Positions 50,781 through 60,298 of a DNA stretch of 64,000 nucleotides are shown piece after piece; position 1 is the stretch's first letter, and every line of letters begins with the position of its first letter. Location of the stretch: NCBI GenBank assembly GCA_022071955.1, contig JAJVIM010000029.1:1-64000 (forward strand), read 5' to 3'. Source of the DNA: Anaerolineae bacterium. GTDB taxonomy: Bacteria > Chloroflexota > Anaerolineae > 4572-78 > J111. Under the pieces are notes generated by a model that was not told where the DNA came from, searched no databases, and was given only the letters and a program-made list of their open reading frames with translations. Both the position numbers and the translations under genes were made by a program.

Positions 50781-51836
50781 TTAGTGCATTTTCAATTTTT
50801 TGCGATAGCGCACGTACAGCGCGTAGTCAATTTCTACCCGGCGGGCAATGTATTGCTGGGTGGTCAGCGCCAGCGGCTGGCGGGCGGTAATGGCCTCGGT
50901 GGCCACCAGCGAAAAGGCGTCGCTGCCCGCGCCGGAGCCAAACGACACGCACAAAATTTTGTCGCCGGGTTGGGCAATATCCAGCACGGCGGTTAACCCC
51001 ACCAGGCTGGCCCCGGCGTAGGTGTTGCCAATCACCGGCGATAGCAGCCCGGTAACCCACTGCTCGCGGCTAAAACCGAGCGCGGCGGCCTGTCGCTCCG
51101 GAAATTTTTTGTTAGGCTGATGCAATATCACGTAGCGGTAATCTTTGGCGGTGCGCCCCATTTCGGCGAGCATGGTTTTGGCCGCCGCCGAAACGTGTTC
51201 AAAGTAGGCCGGCTCGCCGGTAAAACGCTGGCCGTGGCTGGGATAGTGGGTGGTTGGCCGCCGCCAAAAGTCGGGCGTATCGGTCACGTGCGAATAGGTG
51301 GCCTCGACAATGGCCAGGCTTTCTTCGGCCCGGCCAATAATGAAGGCTGCGCCGCCGGCCGCGGCGGTAAATTCCAGCGCGTCGCCGGGGCGGCCCTGGG
51401 CGGTATCGGCCCCAATTCCGAGCGCGTATCTCATCATTCCGCTGCCGACCATACCAATGCCGGCCTGCACCGTTTCCGAGCCGGCTTTGCAGGCAAACTG
51501 CCAGTCTGCGCCCAGCGTGGCCGGAGTTGCGCCAATCGCTTCAGCGATGATGGTGCTGGTGGGCTTGACGGCGTAGGGGTGGCTTTCGCTGCCCACCCAC
51601 ACCGCGCCGATGTCCTGCGGGTTGATTTGGGCGCGGGCCAGCGCGTTGCGGGCGGCTTCCAACCCAATGGTCATCGTGTCTTCGTCCGGCCCCGGCACGG
51701 CCTTTTCTTTAATCGGCACGCCGCCTTCACCGTCGCTCCAGATGCGGGCGACTTCGCGGGCAGGCAGCCGGTACTGCGGAATGTACACCCCGTAGCCGAC
51801 AATGCCGGTAGCGATGGTGGGTTTCATTAAAGTCAT
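50781..51836 (-). CDS. Hydroxymethylglutaryl-CoA synthase
   Basis: 351 residues, archaeal-type length. It adds acetyl-CoA to acetoacetyl-CoA. Active-site Cys in FACKAGSETVQAG, acid/base region in VGSESHPYAVKPTS, His in ILHQPNKKFPERQ, and GNTYAGASLVGL. Located between the reductase and thiolase genes on one strand. ATG 51836 is 12 bases after AGGAG; ATG 51827 is an alternative. Confidence 0.93.
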   Translation of the reverse strand: MTLMKPTIATGIVGYGVYIPQYRLPAREVARIWSDGEGGVPIKEKAVPGPDEDTMTIGLEAARNALARAQINPQDIGAVWVGSESHPYAVKPTSTIIAEAIGATPATLGADWQFACKAGSETVQAGIGMVGSGMMRYALGIGADTAQGRPGDALEFTAAAGGAAFIIGRAEESLAIVEATYSHVTDTPDFWRRPTTHYPSHGQRFTGEPAYFEHVSAAAKTMLAEMGRTAKDYRYVILHQPNKKFPERQAAALGFSREQWVTGLLSPVIGNTYAGASLVGLTAVLDIAQPGDKILCVSFGSGAGSDAFSLVATEAITARQPLALTTQQYIARRVEIDYALYVRYRKKLKMH

Positions 51837-51839
51837 AAT

Positions 51840-51964
51840 TCGGAAAAGCTCCTCAAATCAGGAATCAGGGGTCAGGAATCGGGAATCAGACTCTCTGACC
51901 GCTGTTGAGTTGGTCAGCTAAAATGATAATTGATAATTCGTAATTCGTAATTGATAATTGCTCA
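51840..51964. repeat. Low-complexity microrepeats between HMG-CoA synthase and reductase genes
   Basis: GGAATCAGG/GGTCAGGAATC-type units (about 51858-51888) and GATAATT/CGTAATT units (about 51922-51960). No gene. Confidence 0.5.
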
Positions 51965-53248
51965 TTACTCATTGCCAATAAGTTCTCTGGCGCGCCCGGT
52001 GCGAATGTTGCCTTCGGCGACCAGTTGATCGGCGATGCGCTGCACCTGCGCTCCCTGCGCCCCGGCGGCGAGCGCTACCTGCCGGGCGTGCAGCCGCATG
52101 TGGCCGCGCTGAATGCCTTCGCCGGCCAGAGCGCGAATGGCGGCCAGATTTTGGGCCAACCCCACGGCTGCCATCATTTCGGCCAGTTGGCGGGCGTGGG
52201 GCTGCCCCAAAATTTTCATACAGGCCCGCGCGGTGGGATGGGCCACAGTTGCGCCGCCAACCGTGCCCACGCTGAGCGGCATTTCCAACACACCGTGCAG
52301 GTGGGTAATCTGGCCGGCGTCATCTTTCCGCAGCGACCAATCGGTCAGGCTGGTGTAACGCCCCTCGCGGGCGGCGTAAGCGTGCGCCCCGGCTTCGATG
52401 GCTCGCCAGTCGTTGCCGGTCGCCAGCGCCACCGCGTCGATGCCGTTCATAATGCCTTTGTTGTGGGTGGCGGCGCGGTACGGGTCGGCGGCGGCAAAAG
52501 CCCAGGCTTCAAAAATTGACCGGGCCACGTCGGCTCCATCCAGCCCGTTGCGGGCCAACTGTGCCACCGGCACCGAGCACTCGGCGCGGGCGGTGCGGCG
52601 GTCGGTGAGGTTAGACAGGATGCGCAGGTTGACTCGCCCACCGGTCAGTTGCTCAACCAGTGGCGCAATCGCTTCGGCGGCGGTGTTGACTGCGTTGGCT
52701 CCCATCGCGTCGCGGCAATCGTAGAGCAGGTGCAAAATGAGCATCGGCCCGGCGGGTGTGTTTGGCAACGGGCGCAGTTCGATGTCTTTGGCCCCGCCGC
52801 CCAACTTTTGGATGGTGGGGTGATGCTCATTGGCGGCGGCCAGCAGTTTGGCTTTGGCGGCCAGCAGTTTCTCGCCGGCGGTGTCGAGGTCGGGCAGGTC
52901 GAGAATCTGTACCTGGCCAATCATCAGCGGCTCGCTGCTGCGGGTAACAAAGCCGCCGCCAGCGCGGGTCAGCCTGGCTGCAAAGCTGACCGCAGCCACA
53001 ATGCTCGGCTCTTCAACAGCCATCGGAATGACCACTTCCCGGCCGTTGATCACAAAGTTGGTGGCCACGCTCAATGGCAGCGCAAAGCGGCCCACCACAT
53101 TCTCAATCATCGAGTCGGCCTGTTCCAGCGACAGGCCGGCATCCAGCGCGGCCCGCTCATCGGCGGACAGGCCAGCCCATTCGGCGAGGCGGGCCACTCG
53201 TTCCGGGAGGGGTAATTTGTAAAGTCCAGCCAAAGGTGATGGGTTCAT
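51965..53248 (-). CDS. mvaA: Hydroxymethylglutaryl-CoA reductase, class II-like
   Basis: 427 residues. Converts HMG-CoA to mevalonate. Shows ENVVGRFALPLSVATNF with the catalytic Glu, ATHNKGIMNGIDAVALATGNDWRAI (split: HNKGIMNGIDAV and GNDWRAIEAGAHAYA) with the catalytic Lys and Asp, and SVGTVGGATVAHPTARACM. The short N-terminus without a membrane anchor and the overall pattern match class II (MvaA) enzymes of bacteria and some archaea. First gene of the operon HMGR-HMGS-thiolase-DUF35. ATG 53248 chosen; upstream ATG 53257 is possible. No later mevalonate genes (kinases, decarboxylase) are in the window. Confidence 0.93.
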   Translation of the reverse strand: MNPSPLAGLYKLPLPERVARLAEWAGLSADERAALDAGLSLEQADSMIENVVGRFALPLSVATNFVINGREVVIPMAVEEPSIVAAVSFAARLTRAGGGFVTRSSEPLMIGQVQILDLPDLDTAGEKLLAAKAKLLAAANEHHPTIQKLGGGAKDIELRPLPNTPAGPMLILHLLYDCRDAMGANAVNTAAEAIAPLVEQLTGGRVNLRILSNLTDRRTARAECSVPVAQLARNGLDGADVARSIFEAWAFAAADPYRAATHNKGIMNGIDAVALATGNDWRAIEAGAHAYAAREGRYTSLTDWSLRKDDAGQITHLHGVLEMPLSVGTVGGATVAHPTARACMKILGQPHARQLAEMMAAVGLAQNLAAIRALAGEGIQRGHMRLHARQVALAAGAQGAQVQRIADQLVAEGNIRTGRARELIGNE

Positions 53249-53591
53249 TGGGCACACAGAGTTAGTTTTGGGTTTTAACCCCCATAAGCTGAGTGTTATT
53301 CTAACAAATAAAGACTCTCAAAAACTATCAAATTGTGTAAATTGTCACTTTTCTAACTGAAAATTAATTCTTTCCGGTTGAGTGGATGTGGTTTTGGGCG
53401 GAAAAACCGTTCAAAACAAAAAATCATTACCCGTAATCTGGTCAAGTAAAATCCCCATCCCCCTACCCCTATCCCCAGGGAAGGGGGTATAAAAACGAGG
53501 AGACCGGCTGGCTTTGCCAGCCGGTCTCCTCGCCAGATGCTTTTTCTTGGTGGAGTGGGAGCAATAAAAAGGGGCGCTGAACGCCGGCCAG
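53249..53591. other. Intergenic region between mvaA and the second BMP lipoprotein gene
   Basis: 343 bp without a gene. It holds the mvaA upstream region with A/T-rich sequence but no clear promoter, a C-rich/G-rich palindrome (about 53453-53487) and the terminator at 53491-53532. Confidence 0.6.
53491..53532 (-). terminator. Intrinsic terminator of the second BMP lipoprotein gene
   Basis: Perfect 17-bp stem (53496-53512 with 53516-53532), TTT loop, then T5 on the minus strand. T-rich sequence on the plus side could make it bidirectional. Confidence 0.85.
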
Positions 53592-55757
53592 TTACTGCCG
53601 GGTCAGCGTCAGCCCATCGGAGCCATACACGTTGCGGTCCCAGGCGACGGCCGTGAGCGTGCTCCCTTGCAGGCCAAAAGTAACATCATCCGGCCGGTTG
53701 TAGGTTGTGCCGTCTGGCCGGCCGGTGAGCGAGACGGTCATTGTGCCGTCGCCGTTGTCGTGCCAGTTGCCCACTTCAACAATGGGTGGTTTGCCGTTGA
53801 GGTAGTCGGTGCTCAACTGCGCCGAGCCGTCGCTGTTGATGAGCAGCGTCACTTCGCGGCCGGGGCTGGAAGCCGATGGCATCGACGCCGTGTACATGCC
53901 CACAAAACCGGCCGGGTCAACGGTGCTGTCCGTGGGCGCAACGGTATCTTCTTCGACGACGCCCAGTTTGAAGCGTTTGGTCACGGCTACGGTGGGGCAA
54001 CACAGCGGGTCGCTGGGGCCGTGGGTGATCATATCTACAATTACCTCGCCATTTTGAATGCCCACCGACTTGACCTGCACCCGGTCGCCCAGCGGAAAGG
54101 TGGTCACATTGAGGGGCAGCCCGTTGGCGTTAACCACCATCGCCAGATCGACAAACGCGCCGCTGCCGCCGGGGGTGGTCACCAGCACTACCGCCGCATC
54201 ATCAACCCCATCGCCGGTGAGGTCACCAAACGCCACAAAATCAGTCATCGACACGGCAATTTCAATTGCGGAGCCGGGCGCGGCCTGTTCGCGATAGCTG
54301 GCGTCGGTCAGCGTAACTTGCCCGCCGGGAAACCATTCGCTCTGGTAGGTGGCGTTGCGCAGTATATCCAGCGTTAAGCTGCCGCCGGCCGCGGGCGCTG
54401 CTTTGCTGGCAGCGAGCGTTTGGTCGGGGGGCGCGGGGGCCGGCGGTGGGGGAACTTTGGCTGCCATTGTGGCGGTGCCGCCAATGGGCCAGCCGGTAAA
54501 CAGCTCGCCGGAGGCCAGTTGGTCTTTAAGGTTGGCCAGGCTGTCCTTTAAATCCTGCGGAATCTGGCTGTCAAAGTTGTGGAAGGGAGCCAACCCAACC
54601 CCATCGTTGGCCAGGCTGCCAATAAAGTTGTTGCGGAAGGTGGCGTTGGCCTGCGTTTCGCCGCTGCTGATAATTTTGAGGGCGTCGTACACCACCACAT
54701 CGATTTTTTTGAGGACGCTGGTCAGATATACATCGGCGTATTCCGGATTGGTTTGGGTTTGGTCGGCATCAATGCCGATGACTTTCAGCCCCTGCTCCTG
54801 GGCCACCTGCGCCGATCCCAGCCCCACCGCGCCCGCTACCGGGAAGATGATGTCGCAGCCCTGGCTGGCAAAATCTGCGGCGATGTCACGGCCCAGGCTG
54901 GCGTCGGTGAAGCTGTTGGCAAAAACGCCGCTGCCGCCCAACTGGTCGGCCGGATTGGTTTGCCAGCCCAACACCTGCACGCCGGCCCCGGTTTGCTGGT
55001 TGTAGTAATTGACCCCGTTTTCAAAACCGACCATAAACGCCAGCACCGGCGGCGTTTGGCGGCCGCCGTAGGTGCAAACAATGCCGGTTTGAGTCATCCC
55101 CGCGGCCAGATAGCCGGCCATAAAGGATGGCTCATCGACATCAAAGAGCAGGCCCAGATCACCGGCGGTTTGGCTGGGAAAATCCACGCCGATAAACGGG
55201 ATGTTGGGGTTGACCTCGGAGGCGGCTTTGGTGGCTTGAGCCAACCCAAAGCCAACAGTCACAACGCCGTTGGCCCCCTGCGAGAGCAAATCGTTGATGT
55301 TTTGCGTGGTGTCATCGTTTTCTGCGGCCGGAGAATACAGCGGTTCAAAGCCGAGTTCGGCGGCGGCGCGCTGCAACCCTTCCCAGGCTAACTGGTTAAA
55401 GCCTTTGTCGTCAATAGGGCCGGCTACCAGCCCCACTTTGGTGAGGCCGGATTGAGCCGCCGGCGCAACCGGATTAGCTTCGGCCGGCGGTAGTTTGGCC
55501 GCACCCTGCACGCCAACATCGGCGGGGGCGCTTTCAGCCGGCAGTTGGGCGGCGTCCGCCGGAGATTCAGCCGGGGCGGCCTGAAGCTGGTGTTCGGCGG
55601 CGGGGGCTGACTCCGGGGCGCTGGTTGCTTCGGTAACCGGCGCAACGTCTTGAATATCGTTCTGTTGGTCGGTTGGCCGCGCTTCGCCGCTGCTGCAAGC
55701 CGTTGCCAGCAGCAATACCACCAGCCCGGCGATTAACCACATCAACCTGTGTTTCAT
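53592..55757 (-). CDS. BMP-family binding lipoprotein fused to an unrelated C-terminal module
   Basis: 721 residues from ATG 55757 (GGAGAG upstream). Signal peptide with lipobox LLATACSS, a long Ala/Pro/Glu/Gln linker, then a BMP fold (about 105-440) that closely matches the first half of the 30.2-kb lipoprotein: DDKGFNQLAWEGL, DEPSFMAGYLAAGM, LAFMVGFENGV, VLGWQTNPAD. In place of PhnD the C-terminal part (about 475-721) has a VCBS-like DLTGDGVDDAAVV segment followed by an NlpE/META-like beta region (VGMYTASMPSASSP). Lone gene, far from its transporter genes. Binding specificity may differ. Confidence 0.88.
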   Translation of the reverse strand: MKHRLMWLIAGLVVLLLATACSSGEARPTDQQNDIQDVAPVTEATSAPESAPAAEHQLQAAPAESPADAAQLPAESAPADVGVQGAAKLPPAEANPVAPAAQSGLTKVGLVAGPIDDKGFNQLAWEGLQRAAAELGFEPLYSPAAENDDTTQNINDLLSQGANGVVTVGFGLAQATKAASEVNPNIPFIGVDFPSQTAGDLGLLFDVDEPSFMAGYLAAGMTQTGIVCTYGGRQTPPVLAFMVGFENGVNYYNQQTGAGVQVLGWQTNPADQLGGSGVFANSFTDASLGRDIAADFASQGCDIIFPVAGAVGLGSAQVAQEQGLKVIGIDADQTQTNPEYADVYLTSVLKKIDVVVYDALKIISSGETQANATFRNNFIGSLANDGVGLAPFHNFDSQIPQDLKDSLANLKDQLASGELFTGWPIGGTATMAAKVPPPPAPAPPDQTLAASKAAPAAGGSLTLDILRNATYQSEWFPGGQVTLTDASYREQAAPGSAIEIAVSMTDFVAFGDLTGDGVDDAAVVLVTTPGGSGAFVDLAMVVNANGLPLNVTTFPLGDRVQVKSVGIQNGEVIVDMITHGPSDPLCCPTVAVTKRFKLGVVEEDTVAPTDSTVDPAGFVGMYTASMPSASSPGREVTLLINSDGSAQLSTDYLNGKPPIVEVGNWHDNGDGTMTVSLTGRPDGTTYNRPDDVTFGLQGSTLTAVAWDRNVYGSDGLTLTRQ

Positions 55758-55795
55758 CGTTTTCTCTCCTCTGAAAATAGGAATCAGGAGTCGGG

Positions 55796-55886
55796 AGTTC
55801 GGTGAGTTCGGTGAGTTGAATGGGTTCGGTGAGTTCGTCATTTATCCTTCATCTTTCGTTCTTCGCCCTTCATCCTTTGTCTTTAA
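55796..55886. repeat. Short tandem repeats upstream of the second BMP lipoprotein gene
   Basis: About four imperfect copies of GAGTTCGGT (about 55796-55842) and then a TTCATC/CTTCG pyrimidine-rich run. No gene is seen in this spacer. Confidence 0.55.
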
Positions 55887-58800
55887 CTACGGCGAGTTTC
55901 TGCGTTGGGGTATTGCCCGCTGGTTGGGTAGAGTAACCACTATCACCTGCACCGATGGATCGGACTGGCGGCCGTTGGCATCAACCACAACCAGTGAAAC
56001 CTGATACTGGCCGGAACTTGCAAACGCGTGTTGTACGGCCATCCCCTGCGCAAACTGGCCATCGCCAAAATTCCAGCGATAGTCCACAATTGGGGCGGTA
56101 CTGTTTGAAAAGCTGCCGTCAAAGTTTACCGGCTGCCCCACCACCACAACTGGCGGGCTAAAACTAAACCCGGCCAGCGGCAGGTTGACCGGCGTCGATG
56201 TTAGCACCGGCGTGCTGGTGAGCGTGGGCAGCGGCGTGTGGGTGGCCGTGGGCGGCGGCGGAGTCGGCGTATCCGTGTCCGTGGGCAGCGGGGTTGGTGT
56301 GTCCGTTGGCGTGGGCGGCGGCGGGGTAAGAGTAGGGGTTGGGGCAGTGGTGGGCGTTGGAGTCGGGGAATGGGTGGCTGTCGGCGGCAGGGGAGTCGGC
56401 GTATCGGTAGGCGATGGCCGGGTATCCGGTTGAGCCGGCGGCGCGGTTTCGGTGATGTCCACGTACTGCGGCGCAGACGTGTTTTGCAGCCCCTGATCAT
56501 CGGTAACGGTTAAAACCACCGGGTAGCGGCCGGCCGCGGTGTAAACGTGGGTAACGCCCATGCCGCTGCCGGTTGCACCGTCGCCAAATTCCCAGGTGTA
56601 GCTGATAATCGGGTTATCGCCAATGGAAAAGCCGCCGTCAAAATTGACCACTTCCCCTGCCGTTGGGCTGGGCGGATCAAAATTAAAGTTGGCGATGGGC
56701 GGGTTGCCGGCGGGCGGCTGCGGCAGGGGCGTCGGCTGGCCGGCGTCGGCAATGGTGATGGCTTTGGCATCGCTGCCGGTCAACCCCTGATCGTCGGTGA
56801 GGGTGAGGGTTACGGTGTAACTGCCTGCCTGCGAATAGGTGTGATTCACCGCCACCACGCCGCTGTTATCGGTGTTGCCATCGCCAAAATTCCAAACCAT
56901 ACTGGCGATGGGATTGCTGCCCAACACCGAATTGCCGGCATCAAATGTAACCTGCTCGCCGGTTTTGGCCGTATCCGGCCCGCTGATGCGGGCTACCGGC
57001 GGCATCGATGCGTTTGGCGGTTCCGGTTGTTTGGCTTCAACGGTTACCGTTTTGGTCGCGACCCCCTGCTGGCCGCGGTCATCGATCATCGTCAGTTTGA
57101 CGTTGACCGGGCCGGGCTGCTCAAAGGCAATATTAACCGTAACCTGCGGGTTGGCGGCGCTGGTTTGCGCCTGCGTCGCCAGCCCAAAATCCCAAATATA
57201 ATCGACAATCGGCGTGGTGTTGGCCGGGTCGCGCTGGTCACGGGCGGTAAACGTGGCGGTATCGCCCGCGGTCACCGTGTCCGGCCCATCGATGGCCGGT
57301 TCCGGCGGCGGCGGCACATTTTTTACCGTGACCGTGGTGGTCACGGAACCGGTGCGGTTATCGGATGCGGTCACCGTCAGCGCGGTGGTGAATGTCCCCG
57401 CCGCGGTGTAAACGTGGGTCACCGTGGTATCGGTTACAGTTTGCGGCGCGGAGCCATCGCCAAAGGCCCAGGTGTACTGGTATTGGCCGGTGGGGATAAC
57501 GCTGGCGGTAAAGCTGACCTGCGCGCCGGCCAGCGGCTCGGCCGGCTGGAACTGGATTTCCGGCTGCGGGTCTGGCGGCGGCTGGGCGACAATGTTGATG
57601 GTGTGGCTGGCGGTGTGGTCCAGCCCTTTGGTGTTGATGACCTGAAGTTTAACAATATAATTGCCGGGCGCGTCAAAACTGGTTTGGGCCACGGTGGCGT
57701 TGGCCACTTTACCGTTGCCAAAATCCCAGCGGTAATCGGTGAGCGAGCTGTTGATTCCGGGCGTTGAGGCCGAGCCATCGAAGGTGATCAACTGGCCTAC
57801 CTGGCCCTGCTTGGGCGCGTTGATAATCGCCTCCGGTTTATCGGCCGGGGTGACAGCGTCGTCAATGCGAATGGTGACATTTTGCGAATCGCGCAGGCCG
57901 TTTTGAGCCAAAACGGTCAATGTGACATCGTAATTGCCGGCTTTGGTGTAGGTGTGGTCCTGGGCTAAACCGGTGGCCCGGCTGCCATCGCCAAAATCCC
58001 AGTCAAAGCGGACAATCGGGCTGAGCGAAGTTGATTTGCTGCCGTCAAACCGCACCGCCACATTAACCTTGGCCGTGGTGGGGCCGTTGATAATGGCAAC
58101 CGGCGGCGTGGTGCTGGTGGGATCTTTGGTAATGTTAATTTTAATCCGGGTGGTGTCATCGAGGCCGATTTCGTCGATGACCCGCAGCCGGACTTTATAT
58201 TCGCCGTCTTTGCCGTAGGTGTAATTGACTTTTTTGCCGGTGGTCTTTTTGCCATCGCCAAAATCCCACTCGTAGCGCACAATTTTGTGGTCACCGTTGC
58301 GCGAGCGGCCGCCGTCAAACGTGATCGACTGGCCCACCACCGCCTCCGATGGCGCTTTGATTACGGCCAGAGGCGGGTCGTTGCTGGTATCGGAGCGCAG
58401 CCAGGAGAGCGAGACAAAGGCGTTGCCGCCATGCTCGTAATATTCCAGCCGCAGGTTGCGGGTGCCGGCCGGGATGGTGCGGCGGGTTTCCAGCCAGCCG
58501 GTGTCACCATCGCGCCAGTTGTCCAGCACCAGATCGTTATCCACCCAAATGCGTACGCCATCGTCGGAGCGAACGCGGAAGGTGTACTCGCCGGTTTCAA
58601 AATACACCTGGCGAGTCCAGCGCGCCGAGAAGTTATCGCTATTAACCAGCCCCGGCGCGGGCGAACCGCTGCCCCAGTTGTAGTTGATGGCCGCTTCGGT
58701 GCGCACCAGCACCGGGCTGCCGTTCAAATCCCGGTTGTTGTAGTACTGGGCCTGCCAGCCGCCGGAGGTTTCAACCCGTTCCCACGATAAAATGGCCACC

Positions 58801-60050
58801 GCGCCCTGCGTTGCGTCAAAATAATCCATTCTGAGGTCGTGGTTGCCTTCAGACAGGTAAACATCGGCGGCGTACGTGGTGGGCGATTGCACGCCCCAGC
58901 GGTCAATCAGCAGCGCGCCGTCAACAAACAGCCGCACACCGTCGTCGGTGCGGGTGTAAAAACGGTACGTGCCGGCCGCAAAATAGAGATTGCGCGTCCA
59001 GCGGGCCGAAAAATTGTCAACCGGAATGGCCGGATCGGGCGAGCCGAAGCCCCAGTCAAAATTTACGGCCACATCGTTGCGCACCACGGCGGGCGCGCCG
59101 GCCTGATCTTTGTTGGTCCAGTATTCGCCGCGCCAATCGGTAATGCCGATGCCGGGCAGCGGTGTGGCCGTTGGCGGTGGCGGTGGCGGCGGCGGCGGGG
59201 CGTTAACAACAGGCACATTGCCAATGTTGGCGGCGTTGGCGTAGGCCGCCGAAATCCAGCCCCGGCCATCGTTGGCCGCCGGGAATTTTATCTGCCACCA
59301 GGTGGCGTCGGCGTTGCGGCCGGTGATTTCGGCGGTTTGGCTGTTCAGCAGGACGCCCAAAATAGCGTAATTGGTGCCGGGACCGGCCCGCACGTTGACA
59401 TTGGCGGTGGCGGCCATCTGCGGTACCTGCGGCGGCGGGGGGGGCTGGGGGGTGGGGTTTACCGCGCCAACCACAATCACCACGCCGGCCACAGGCGTAA
59501 CGGCGGGTTGGTCGGCGGGTGTGACAATCGACAGCGCCGCCTGGGCCTTGACGCCCATATCTACCGCTTCGGCCAAAACGGGCACCGGGCTTTCATCCAG
59601 CCAGCGCGGGTCTGAAGGGACAATGATTTCCACGGTAAAATTGCCGGCAGCGTCGGTAACGGCGCTGTTCAAGGCAAAGTTGGGCGGGTCTTTGGGCACC
59701 AGATAAATGACGGTGCGGCTGTTGGGTGGAAAGCCCTGCCCCTGCACTTTTACCGTAGTGCCGGGCGCGCCGGCGGCCGGATCGAGAATGATACTGGCGT
59801 TACTGGTGGCTGTATCGGTGCCCTCTCCAATATTTTCGCCGGGCAACTGGCCGGCAATTGGGGTGGCGGTTTCGGCCTGGGCAACTACCTGGGTTGGCGT
59901 GGCATTGCCCGTAATTACCAGTTCGTAGCCGTTCAGCGCACCCCAGCCCAGCACGACCGCGCCAATGCACAGCAGCGCAATTACAGCCAGTAGCGTGGTT
60001 TCCAGGGTCCCCCAGCCTTTGAGAAAGCCTTTTTTCTTTTGTTCTGCCAT
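55887..60050 (-). CDS. Large surface protein with SH3, two PA14 and eight PKD domains
   Basis: 1387 residues, type II topology: short cytosolic N-terminus and one TM (about 18-40), no cleavage site. An Ig/TIG-like domain (about 84-150, APGTTVKVQGQGFPPN) is related to the one in the PhnE permeases. It is followed by a bacterial SH3 domain (about 213-275, NVRAGPGTNYAILG), two PA14 domains (about 303-425 and 428-555, each with FSARWTR and DDGVRxxVD), eight PKD domains (about 557-1190 and 1288-1370, WDFGDG motif) and a Thr/Pro stalk (about 1195-1285) before the last PKD. Probably binds polysaccharide or neighbours at the cell surface. RBS GAGG before ATG 60050. Confidence 0.92.
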   Translation of the reverse strand: MAEQKKKGFLKGWGTLETTLLAVIALLCIGAVVLGWGALNGYELVITGNATPTQVVAQAETATPIAGQLPGENIGEGTDTATSNASIILDPAAGAPGTTVKVQGQGFPPNSRTVIYLVPKDPPNFALNSAVTDAAGNFTVEIIVPSDPRWLDESPVPVLAEAVDMGVKAQAALSIVTPADQPAVTPVAGVVIVVGAVNPTPQPPPPPQVPQMAATANVNVRAGPGTNYAILGVLLNSQTAEITGRNADATWWQIKFPAANDGRGWISAAYANAANIGNVPVVNAPPPPPPPPPTATPLPGIGITDWRGEYWTNKDQAGAPAVVRNDVAVNFDWGFGSPDPAIPVDNFSARWTRNLYFAAGTYRFYTRTDDGVRLFVDGALLIDRWGVQSPTTYAADVYLSEGNHDLRMDYFDATQGAVAILSWERVETSGGWQAQYYNNRDLNGSPVLVRTEAAINYNWGSGSPAPGLVNSDNFSARWTRQVYFETGEYTFRVRSDDGVRIWVDNDLVLDNWRDGDTGWLETRRTIPAGTRNLRLEYYEHGGNAFVSLSWLRSDTSNDPPLAVIKAPSEAVVGQSITFDGGRSRNGDHKIVRYEWDFGDGKKTTGKKVNYTYGKDGEYKVRLRVIDEIGLDDTTRIKINITKDPTSTTPPVAIINGPTTAKVNVAVRFDGSKSTSLSPIVRFDWDFGDGSRATGLAQDHTYTKAGNYDVTLTVLAQNGLRDSQNVTIRIDDAVTPADKPEAIINAPKQGQVGQLITFDGSASTPGINSSLTDYRWDFGNGKVANATVAQTSFDAPGNYIVKLQVINTKGLDHTASHTINIVAQPPPDPQPEIQFQPAEPLAGAQVSFTASVIPTGQYQYTWAFGDGSAPQTVTDTTVTHVYTAAGTFTTALTVTASDNRTGSVTTTVTVKNVPPPPEPAIDGPDTVTAGDTATFTARDQRDPANTTPIVDYIWDFGLATQAQTSAANPQVTVNIAFEQPGPVNVKLTMIDDRGQQGVATKTVTVEAKQPEPPNASMPPVARISGPDTAKTGEQVTFDAGNSVLGSNPIASMVWNFGDGNTDNSGVVAVNHTYSQAGSYTVTLTLTDDQGLTGSDAKAITIADAGQPTPLPQPPAGNPPIANFNFDPPSPTAGEVVNFDGGFSIGDNPIISYTWEFGDGATGSGMGVTHVYTAAGRYPVVLTVTDDQGLQNTSAPQYVDITETAPPAQPDTRPSPTDTPTPLPPTATHSPTPTPTTAPTPTLTPPPPTPTDTPTPLPTDTDTPTPPPPTATHTPLPTLTSTPVLTSTPVNLPLAGFSFSPPVVVVGQPVNFDGSFSNSTAPIVDYRWNFGDGQFAQGMAVQHAFASSGQYQVSLVVVDANGRQSDPSVQVIVVTLPNQRAIPQRRNSP

Positions 60051-60298
60051 ACTTAACCTCGCTGGAAGTACGTCTCAAGAGCCTGACTCTGCGTTCTTTT
60101 GCCTGTTTCGCCGCCAGAGAGAGACGGCGGCAAAGGGTGAATTAGTAACTCAACCCAAAAAAATTATTACGCCGGCACCATCAATTTCCTTCATCGGGCA
60201 CAGGGGGCAATCTAATCGCAGCGTCAAAAAAGGGATACTTTATCGGTGAAAAAAGTGGGCAGGTTCATCGTACAACATTTCAGAGAAAGGGGCAAAAG

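Noticed and set aside
53592..55757. Second BMP protein as a PhnD fusion like the first
   Set aside because: The C-terminal half has no STSG-type PhnD motifs; it shows VCBS/NlpE-like segments instead.
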